Source of the DNA: PVC group bacterium
GTDB taxonomy: Bacteria > Verrucomicrobiota > Kiritimatiellia > SS1-B-03-39 > UBA6053
Direction: 5' to 3'
Length of the DNA stretch: 5,166 nt
Assembly: GCA_003565815.1 (NCBI GenBank)
Contig: PXAS01000069.1
Span: forward strand, 1-5,166
The position numbers were made by a program, and so were the translations under genes. Positions 1 through 5,166 of the stretch are shown piece after piece. Every line of letters starts with the position of its first letter. Positions within the stretch are counted from its first letter, which is position 1. The notes below the pieces were generated by a model that saw nothing but the letters and a program-made list of their open reading frames with translations, had not been told where the DNA came from and did not search any database.

Positions 1-2
1 CA

Positions 3-98
3 CGCGTCAAAATCGTCCATGGATACAATTTGATACGCGAAATTCGCTATTTGGGGTTCATTCCCGGAGAAACTGACGGTTTTCACACCTTTCACTAA
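3..98 (+). CDS. possible 3' end of an upstream gene (31 codons, partial)
   Basis: The frame starting at base 3 is open from the left edge to a TAA at 96-98 and encodes 31 residues ending ...GETDGFHTFH. The codons (GTC, ATC, CGC, GAA, CCC, GGA, ACC) look like those of the genes downstream. The other two forward frames stop at 31-33 and 74-76. No domain can be recognised in so short a tail, so neither function nor reality is certain. If real, it ends 109 bp before the barrel gene and has no T-rich hairpin after it. Confidence 0.35.
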   Translation, partial: RVKIVHGYNLIREIRYLGFIPGETDGFHTFH

Positions 99-207
99 TA
101 GATAAGGTTTACCAAAAAAAAAAATGGGATATTGTCGAATTAAACTTGTATCCGACTGAAAAATCGAGTTAAATAAGGCTTCTTATGGACTTTTCGCAGG
201 AACCAAA
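99..207 (+). promoter_or_regulatory. AT-rich intergenic region, probable promoter region of the barrel gene
   Basis: This is one of the most AT-rich stretches in the window and the only long leader before the first two genes. It holds an 11-base A run (114-124), an imperfect direct repeat TCGAATTAAA (135-144) and TCGAGTTAAA (164-173), and a weak promoter-like pair TTGTAT (146-151) and TTAAAT (169-174) separated by 17 bp. The hexamers match the sigma-70 consensus only partly (3 of 6 and 4 of 6), so the exact promoter is a guess. The claim that this region drives the downstream genes rests on base composition and position. Confidence 0.35.
198..202 (+). promoter_or_regulatory. Shine-Dalgarno of the barrel gene
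   Basis: AGGAA lies five bases before the ATG at 208. It supports that start over the earlier ATG at 185, which is in another frame and closes after eight codons. Confidence 0.65.
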
Positions 208-1512
208 ATGACAAACAACACTTTGAAAATACAAAAACTCATCCCGCTCGCCGTCGGCCTGTTTGTCGGAGGAACTGTTTGGGCGCAACCCGGCTCCGGG
301 ATTCGGGCCGGGGACCAAACCGTGTTGATTCCGTCTTTCAACCTGTCTTTCAACCATAATGACAACGTCAACTTGCGGCGTCGGGCGATCTCGGAAGGCG
401 GGGAGGATTTGGGACGGAACGATTCCGACAGTTTCCTGAATACCCAGTTTGCTTTGGCCATGACCCACTGGGGCGATTTCGCCCAATACAATGCCCGGGC
501 CTGGTTCGGCCAAAGAAGGTATGATGAAAACACCCGGCTGGACCGAGATACCTATGGAGTGAGTTCCGGCATCTTCTGGACCTCCTCGAACGCCGACACC
601 ACCGCGCGCATCGACTTATCCCTCCAACGGGCCGTGGACCGCACGGAAAACGAGCAAAATATTGTCGGGGATCCCGTGGAGATTGAAGAATTGGAAAACG
701 TATCCGAGCGCGTGGAACGGGATGAGTTGCGGGCAAATTTGGTTTTAACCCAGGCACTGACCCCCCGGATTCGCGGGAATGCCGGATACAATATCGCGGA
801 CATCAGCTATAACGAAGACCGTTTCAACGATCGAACCAGCCATTTGTTTTCCGGCGAATTGTCCTACAGGCTTTCCGAAAAAACCTCCCCATTCGTGCGC
901 GTGCAATTGGGGCTGGACGACGATGAAGGGCTTGACGGCTATGCCCGCAAACCCTCGTATTTGATCGGCGTGCGCTACCGCCCCACCGACAAACTCAATC
1001 TCAGTGCATCCGTGGGGTACGAATCCTACACCCGTACCCCCTTGGTGCTCAGCCCCAATATTGATGAACAAAAGGTTGAGCGACTCCCCGGGGATGAATT
1101 AAAAAACAGCGGCCTGAAGTTTCTCGCCAGCATCCAATATGCCGCCACCCCCAAAACCCGGGTTTCACTCAACGGACGTTCGGGATACAATTCCGTGGCC
1201 AGTCCCGGCAGCAGTTCCCGTGAAGAAATTTCCTTTTCCGCCGCCTTGAACCATCAAACCACCCGGCAAATCAACCAAAGACTTTCCGTGGCCTGGCGGG
1301 AAGATGACTATTTGACCCCCCTTCCCGCCCGCGGCGAGGAATTCGATGAACTCAAAGAAACCATTTGGTACCAATACCGAATTGATTACCAAACCGTTCG
1401 CCCCTGGCTCAGTCTTTTCGGCAATCTCAGCTACGAAGACGGCTCCAGCCAAATTCCAGGCGACAGTTATACCGAAACGCAAATCACCTTGGGTCTGACC
1501 GCACGCTATTAA
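208..1512 (+). CDS. outer-membrane beta-barrel protein (BBP2_2-like, polysaccharide locus)
   Basis: This 434-residue protein is a probable outer-membrane barrel. Residues 1-26 form a signal peptide: a lysine-containing N-region, a hydrophobic core LIPLAVGLFVGG, and a likely cleavage after V-W-A26. The mature part has no hydrophobic helix. It has many short segments of alternating polar and hydrophobic residues separated by Asp/Asn/Arg-rich turns, for example FLASIQYAATPKTRVSLNG and TIWYQYRIDYQ. It ends in LGLTARY, a terminal aromatic strand typical of proteins inserted by the BAM complex. Length and style fit the putative beta-barrel porin 2 group (Pfam BBP2_2, EpsL-like), often found in exopolysaccharide clusters; this is family knowledge, not a search result. 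Its role in polymer secretion or surface anchoring is inferred from the ligase and Wzz-like genes downstream. A generic porin is the main alternative. Confidence 0.8.
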   Translation: MTNNTLKIQKLIPLAVGLFVGGTVWAQPGSGIRAGDQTVLIPSFNLSFNHNDNVNLRRRAISEGGEDLGRNDSDSFLNTQFALAMTHWGDFAQYNARAWFGQRRYDENTRLDRDTYGVSSGIFWTSSNADTTARIDLSLQRAVDRTENEQNIVGDPVEIEELENVSERVERDELRANLVLTQALTPRIRGNAGYNIADISYNEDRFNDRTSHLFSGELSYRLSEKTSPFVRVQLGLDDDEGLDGYARKPSYLIGVRYRPTDKLNLSASVGYESYTRTPLVLSPNIDEQKVERLPGDELKNSGLKFLASIQYAATPKTRVSLNGRSGYNSVASPGSSSREEISFSAALNHQTTRQINQRLSVAWREDDYLTPLPARGEEFDELKETIWYQYRIDYQTVRPWLSLFGNLSYEDGSSQIPGDSYTETQITLGLTARY

Positions 1513-1534
1513 TCCACACCCCTCAGGTACCCAC

Positions 1535-2167
1535 ATGAAAATCCGCACCTTCCTTCAAGTGTTCGTCCTCTCAGTCACTTTGGCCGCGCCCATGGCCCGC
1601 GCATACACACCGCCATCCGACCGCCAGATCAGCCAAATGCTCGCCAACCCCGGCATGATTCGCGCCGTCCTCGGCGATGCCAATGGCGAACAGGCCGCCG
1701 ATCTCATGGTCAGGGTCCTGCAAAAGATCGCCGCAAATGACATGACCCAGGCACAAAAAAACTACCTGGCCTCTTTTTACAGTGCCCGGGTGACCTTTTT
1801 GCTCGGCAACCAAGCCACCGCGTTTGCGGAAAGCCTGATCCCCAGGGTGCCTGAAAGCCTCTTGAACGCCGTGCTCGCGGGCCTGTCCGTCGGTGGACGC
1901 GGTTCCGCCGTCTTCATGGCCAATTTGCGGGAATTGGTGGAAGGAGACGCCGCCCTGCAAGCCATCAATGCCCCTCACATTGCCTTGTCCGAACCCGTTC
2001 ACCATCTTTTGCTGGAATCCCTGGGCCAGTCCCAAAGCCTGCCGCCGGTGGTCACGGACTCTCTGCCCCCTCCCATCCCCGTTGGTGTGACGCAGGACGC
2101 CCCTTCCCCCACGCCAACTCCCCTTAGTCAGCCCCCGATCCCAGAGCCGTATGCCGGCCAAGGTTGA
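1535..2167 (+). CDS. secreted protein of unknown function with proline-rich C-terminus
   Basis: I do not recognise a family. The 210-residue product starts with a clear signal peptide (MKIRTF, then a hydrophobic stretch) with probable cleavage after A21-R22-A23. There is no lipobox cysteine, so it should be a soluble periplasmic or exported protein. Residues about 27-160 are Ala/Leu-rich and look helical, with a gap-like GGRGS segment in the middle. Residues 167-210 are low complexity, with 14 prolines in 44 residues, including PSPTPTP and PPIPEPY. The start is supported by CAGG seven bases upstream of the ATG. The gene begins 22 bp after the barrel stop and is followed 16 bp later by a strong terminator, so the two probably form one transcript and may act together at the envelope. 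Function in polysaccharide export is only guilt by association. Confidence 0.8.
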   Translation: MKIRTFLQVFVLSVTLAAPMARAYTPPSDRQISQMLANPGMIRAVLGDANGEQAADLMVRVLQKIAANDMTQAQKNYLASFYSARVTFLLGNQATAFAESLIPRVPESLLNAVLAGLSVGGRGSAVFMANLRELVEGDAALQAINAPHIALSEPVHHLLLESLGQSQSLPPVVTDSLPPPIPVGVTQDAPSPTPTPLSQPPIPEPYAGQG

Positions 2168-2183
2168 TTCCCCTCGCCCCAAG

Positions 2184-2228
2184 AAGCCCGAAAACCCCCG
2201 AAACGGTTGAGGTTTTCGGGCTTTTTTT
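2184..2228 (+). terminator. strong Rho-independent terminator after the secreted-protein gene
   Basis: AAGCCCGAAAACC (2184-2196) pairs perfectly with GGTTTTCGGGCTT (2211-2223), a 13-bp stem with a 14-base loop. Seven T residues (2222-2228) run from the base of the 3' arm. The loop itself can form a small CCG/CGG hairpin. It begins 16 bp after the stop of the preceding gene and ends six bases before the ATG of the ligase-family gene, so it either separates two transcription units or acts as a read-through control point. Confidence 0.9.
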
Positions 2229-2234
2229 CTTCAC

Positions 2235-3713
2235 ATGCGCAAATATCTGCCCACTCACCCCATTCTCCTTTTTGGCCTGATCCCCTTGCTTGTCATCCCC
2301 CTGTGGATGGCGGCGGGCACGTTCAAGGATTGGCAATACGCCTTCCTCCCCCTGTCCGGCTGGGCTTGGATTTGCTTTTTCCTGGCAACCCCCGACAAAA
2401 ATTTTCCGAAAAGACGACAACGCTTGCGGAAACTGCTCAAAGACCCTTGTTGTTGGGGCGCCTTGGGCTTCATGGGGTTCCTGCTCCTGCAATACTGGAA
2501 CAGCAATCTCATACGCGTTCCTGATTTTGAGACCATGGGATGGACCTATACCACCCCCAAATACCCGCGGCTCCCCTGGTCCATCAACCAGGAGGACGCC
2601 GCGGAAATGTTGCGCTGGTTTGGTCCGGTTTTCACGGTATTCCTCGTTATCCGCCATGCCGGATCCACCTTTGCCAACGGTTCATTGACCCTGTGGGTCA
2701 CTCTGAGCGCCTTTCTCAATGCCATTCTCGCCCTGGTGCATGAATTCCGCGGATGGGAAATGATGTTTTATGATGTCAGAAACACCGGCAGGGACACGTA
2801 CGGGAGTTTCGGATACCCCAACCATGCGGCCACGTTTTTTATTCTCATGTTTGCCTTTGCCGCCGGCCTTTTCCTGCGGGAAACCCTTCGGGAGCGCAGC
2901 GAACGAAAGCTTTGGGTCAAATTTGTATATGGCGGCAGCGCGATATTGTTTTTCTTTGCCGCGCAATATAGCGCCAGCCGGGCCGGCATGCTGGGGGTTT
3001 GGATCGTCCTGATTCTCATTCTCCTGACCTTGGCCGTGATCGGCTGGCCACGCATGCATCCGGTTCACCGGCTTTACGGGGTGTTCGCGGTGGTGGGACT
3101 CGTGTTTTTTCTGGTCCTGGGTTTCCAAACCTTTGCCACCTCCACGCATCTTCGCGAATTTCGCCAAGCCACGCTGGAAGTCGATGCCAACCGAGAAGTC
3201 ACGGCCCGGTTTTTCCAAGTGCAATCGGCATGGGACATGTGGAAAGACCACCCCTTCTATGGCGTGGGCGGATGGGGGTATCGCTATTTGGTTGGATTTT
3301 ATCTCGATGAATCCCAGTGGAAATTTCTGGGAACGGGCAAGGCCAATGTTCACAACGATTTTTTCCAATTTCTCGCTGAATTCGGACTCGTGGGGATGAC
3401 CCTGTTGGCGTTCGTTTTTCTTCCGGCGGCGGTGCGCTTATTGAAAAGCGCCTTCCTCCCACCGGAATGGGATGAAAGCCTGTGGGGGGATCCCTTCCGC
3501 TTTTCCGCCGCATTCGGACTCTTGCTCATGATCGCCCACAGCATGATCGATTTGCCGTTCCGAAGTCCCGCGGTTTTCATGCATGGCGCCATGATGCTGG
3601 CCATTGCCAGCCTGCCCCCGCCCGTCACATCGGTATGGCCGCCTAAAATCAATTGGTCGGATCTCACGCCGGGCATCCGGCTAAACCCCATCCCGAAAAG
3701 CGTTCACCAATAA
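2235..3713 (+). CDS. O-antigen ligase / polymerase family (Wzy_C) membrane protein
   Basis: This 492-residue integral membrane protein has about 12 predicted hydrophobic segments (roughly 9-25, 35-52, 73-88, 130-142, 155-170, 197-213, 229-245, 250-270, 280-297, 386-402, 424-440, 448-465). A large hydrophilic loop lies at about 298-385. Family hallmarks visible are YGSFGYPNH with N196, SASRAGM with S248-R249, HPFYGVGGWG at 339-348, and H373-N374-D375 followed by E382-F-G. These fit the Wzy_C / O-antigen ligase-like superfamily, which transfers or polymerises undecaprenyl-linked glycans at the periplasmic face. Sequence alone does not separate a WaaL-type ligase from a Wzy-type polymerase; the Wzz-like gene next door favours a polymerase role slightly. 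ATG 2235 is the only usual start that keeps the first membrane segment, because the frame is closed upstream by TGA at 2208-2210. No Shine-Dalgarno precedes it. The 87-bp gap to the next gene allows co-transcription. Confidence 0.88.
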   Translation: MRKYLPTHPILLFGLIPLLVIPLWMAAGTFKDWQYAFLPLSGWAWICFFLATPDKNFPKRRQRLRKLLKDPCCWGALGFMGFLLLQYWNSNLIRVPDFETMGWTYTTPKYPRLPWSINQEDAAEMLRWFGPVFTVFLVIRHAGSTFANGSLTLWVTLSAFLNAILALVHEFRGWEMMFYDVRNTGRDTYGSFGYPNHAATFFILMFAFAAGLFLRETLRERSERKLWVKFVYGGSAILFFFAAQYSASRAGMLGVWIVLILILLTLAVIGWPRMHPVHRLYGVFAVVGLVFFLVLGFQTFATSTHLREFRQATLEVDANREVTARFFQVQSAWDMWKDHPFYGVGGWGYRYLVGFYLDESQWKFLGTGKANVHNDFFQFLAEFGLVGMTLLAFVFLPAAVRLLKSAFLPPEWDESLWGDPFRFSAAFGLLLMIAHSMIDLPFRSPAVFMHGAMMLAIASLPPPVTSVWPPKINWSDLTPGIRLNPIPKSVHQ

Positions 3714-3800
3714 AAAAAGATGAACATTTTTCAGCTTTCCCTTTCAAATTTCGTATGACAATGTAGGTGGAACCCAACCCTTTCGACAAAAGCACTCATT
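3714..3800 (+). promoter_or_regulatory. AT-rich leader of the Wzz-like gene
   Basis: This 87-bp gap is rich in A and T runs. It carries a good Shine-Dalgarno-like AGGTGGA at 3765-3771, but this lies 29 bases before the assigned ATG, too far for normal use. The bases just before the ATG (AAAAGCACTCATT) have no Shine-Dalgarno. I see no convincing sigma-70 promoter and no strong hairpin. Transcription is therefore most simply explained by read-through from the ligase-family gene. Confidence 0.3.
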
Positions 3801-5166
3801 ATGGACAACGACGCATCCAAGCCCAATCCGAATCAACCGCAACCCGAACCCGCTTACCCGGCACAACACTTGGCCCCCCAATATTATGGAGGAAGTGGCT
3901 CAGTCGCCGCCCCCATGGGCTCTTCCGGGTATTACCCCGGTCTCGCGGGCTACAATTACGTGCCGTACAGCAATTATGGCTACAGCGGATACGGGTACGG
4001 GGATCAGGCCAGCGAATTCCTCTCGCCGCGCCGACTGCTGAAAGTCGTCCGTCGCCGCTGGTTTTTGATCTTGCTTCTCACCCTTTTCGGAGCGGCGGGC
4101 GCATTTTTGTATTTTTGGAAGGTCGAACGGGTTTACCAGGCCACGGCGCTGATTGAAATGAGTGTGCGCCCTCCCCGCGTCCTCAGCGATGTGGTCCGCC
4201 AGGAAATGGGACGCAGCGAGGAAGTGTTCAATACCCGCCTTGGCCGGTTGCGGGGGGAACGATTCCGACTGATTGCCGCGGAACAGTTCGCTTTGCTCTG
4301 GGATGCACGGGGAACCCCGACCGCGCATGCCGACCGCCCGCGCTTTGCCCAATTGTCTTACAACATGATGAGATCTTCCCGATTGGTGCAATTTCAGGCC
4401 CGTGCCTCGGATCCAACCGTTGCCGCCATTTCCGCCAATGCCGCCGCCGAAGCCGCCGAAGCCTTCTTCCAGGAGGAAAACCGGGCCATGTCCGATGCGG
4501 CGGTGGAGTACCTGAACCGCCAGGCCAGCATTCAAAAAGACCAGCTTACCCGGACCGAGGACGCGTTGTTGGCCTTCCGTCGTGAAAACCAGTTGGACGC
4601 CCTGCAGGCCCAACAGGAAGCCGACCGTCAATCCCTCCATTCTTTGAATGCCAACAAGGTGCAAACCGAAGGCGAATTGCTCCGCACCCGGGAGTTGTTG
4701 GATACCATCACCGATATTACCGTCGATATTGATGCCGGCGTCGAAATTCCCATCACCCTGCCCAATCGGGAACGGATCACGCGCAGTCTGCAGCAATACC
4801 GCGGGGCACAGGCGGAAAGACTGCTCATGCTGGAACGTTTTACCGAACAACACCCCTCCGTACAGGAACTGGATTTCAGGATCAATGAACTGGCTGAAGA
4901 TATTCGCATGGAGATCAGTTCCGCCCAACGCACCTTCCAACAACAAATCCGAATCATCGAAGGGCAACTCCGTGCCGTGATGGGCGAAATTGCAAAATTG
5001 CAAGAAACCGTATCCCGTCAGGAACTTGTCATCGTGGAACGCACATCCCGCCTCAATGCCATGACCCGCGAACGCAACGCGGCGGAAATGGCCTACCAAA
5101 GCGTTCTCAACCGTATCGAAGATGCCCGCATGGCCGCGGACGAAGACACCGCGACCTTGAAAGTGG
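3801..5166 (+). CDS. Wzz/GumC-type polysaccharide co-polymerase (chain-length determinant), 3' truncated by window
   Basis: The frame stays open from the ATG to the right edge (455 codons). Order of parts: a cytoplasmic tail of about 74 residues, Pro/Gln-rich then Tyr/Gly-rich (12 Tyr); a basic patch R77-R86; a membrane helix at about 87-106; a Wzz-like start of the periplasmic domain (VYQATALIEM); long Ala/Glu/Gln-rich coiled coils at about 214-303 and 350-430; an E-Q-H351-P352-S-V motif common in exopolysaccharide chain-length proteins; and a GNVR-like segment with AYQSVLNRIEDARMA around Y432. Such proteins control glycan chain length and couple Wzy polymerisation to the outer-membrane exporter. 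The second membrane helix should lie beyond the edge, possibly followed by a tyrosine-kinase domain that cannot be seen. No in-frame ATG, GTG or TTG lies between the upstream TGA (3756-3758) and 3801, which fixes the start unless a rare codon is used. Confidence 0.88.
   Translation, partial: MDNDASKPNPNQPQPEPAYPAQHLAPQYYGGSGSVAAPMGSSGYYPGLAGYNYVPYSNYGYSGYGYGDQASEFLSPRRLLKVVRRRWFLILLLTLFGAAGAFLYFWKVERVYQATALIEMSVRPPRVLSDVVRQEMGRSEEVFNTRLGRLRGERFRLIAAEQFALLWDARGTPTAHADRPRFAQLSYNMMRSSRLVQFQARASDPTVAAISANAAAEAAEAFFQEENRAMSDAAVEYLNRQASIQKDQLTRTEDALLAFRRENQLDALQAQQEADRQSLHSLNANKVQTEGELLRTRELLDTITDITVDIDAGVEIPITLPNRERITRSLQQYRGAQAERLLMLERFTEQHPSVQELDFRINELAEDIRMEISSAQRTFQQQIRIIEGQLRAVMGEIAKLQETVSRQELVIVERTSRLNAMTRERNAAEMAYQSVLNRIEDARMAADEDTATLKV

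Noticed and set aside
114..153. An inverted repeat GGATA/TATCC (127-131, 149-153) that on the minus strand is followed by an 11-T run, resembling a minus-strand terminator.
   Set aside because: The stem is five AT-rich pairs with a 17-base loop, and no minus-strand gene reads into it.
1571..2182. A 203-codon minus-strand open frame opposite the secreted-protein gene.
   Set aside because: The plus-strand frame has a signal peptide, a Shine-Dalgarno and a terminator placed just after its stop. The antisense frame has none and would start inside the terminator region.
2682..3368. A 228-codon minus-strand open frame inside the ligase-family gene.
   Set aside because: It is antisense to well-supported membrane segments and motifs. 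Its product is a basic, Gly/His-rich sequence without membrane segments or a signal peptide.
3702..3731. A GTTCA/TGAAC hairpin followed by ATTTTT at the end of the ligase-family gene.
   Set aside because: Only five base pairs with a 14-base A-rich loop, and the 5' arm is inside the coding region. Too weak to call a terminator.
3767..4156. A GTG-started 129-codon plus-strand frame overlapping the start of the Wzz-like gene.
   Set aside because: Its product is Arg/Ser/Pro-rich and structureless, while the 3801 frame gives a basic patch, membrane helix and Wzz-like domain over the same bases. The AGG before the GTG is too close to act as a ribosome-binding site.
416..4270. The 14-base string GGAACGATTCCGAC occurs near 416 and again near 4257.
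   Set aside because: Both copies lie inside coding regions in different protein contexts with no similarity in flanking bases, so coincidence is the simplest explanation.
3900..5099. A 399-codon open frame on the minus strand, antisense to the Wzz-like gene.
   Set aside because: It mirrors the Ala/Glu/Gln-rich coiled-coil coding frame, its product is a Gly/Phe/His-rich mix with no recognisable motif, and the plus-strand frame has clear family features.

Overview
The window is a stretch of a Gram-negative cell-surface polysaccharide (exopolysaccharide or O-antigen-like) locus. All supported genes lie on the + strand: an outer-membrane beta-barrel protein (208-1512), a small secreted protein of unknown function with a proline-rich tail (1535-2167), a polytopic O-antigen ligase/polymerase-family membrane protein (2235-3713), and the first 455 codons of a Wzz/GumC-type polysaccharide co-polymerase that runs off the right edge (3801-5166). 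The left edge may carry the last 31 codons of another + strand gene (3-98). It is followed by an AT-rich intergenic stretch (99-207) that is the best place in the window for a promoter.

Organism: signal peptides, an outer-membrane barrel ending in an aromatic residue, and a Wzz/ligase pair all require a diderm bacterium. Coding DNA is moderately GC-rich and the intergenic DNA is AT-rich. The barrel plus secreted unknown plus ligase plus Wzz order, and weak Shine-Dalgarno signals at two of the four genes, would fit the Verrucomicrobiota (Opitutae-like) or another PVC/proteobacterial lineage. This is an impression from protein style only, with no rRNA or marker gene to support it.

Layout and logic: the first two genes are 22 bp apart and probably co-transcribed. 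A strong intrinsic terminator (13-bp perfect stem plus 7 T) follows gene 2 and ends only six bases before the ATG of the ligase-family gene, so that gene has no Shine-Dalgarno and no room for its own promoter outside the terminator or gene 2. The ligase-family protein would polymerise or transfer lipid-linked glycan at the periplasmic face. The Wzz-like protein would set chain length and link the inner membrane to export, and the barrel could be an outer-membrane component of the same export route. No glycosyltransferase, Wza-type exporter, flippase or priming transferase is in the window.

I see no CRISPR array, tRNA, rRNA, mobile element or attachment site. Nothing here is clearly an undescribed system. 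The most notable points are the terminator abutting the ligase start, the tyrosine/glycine-rich cytoplasmic tail of the Wzz protein, and the unrecognised secreted protein.
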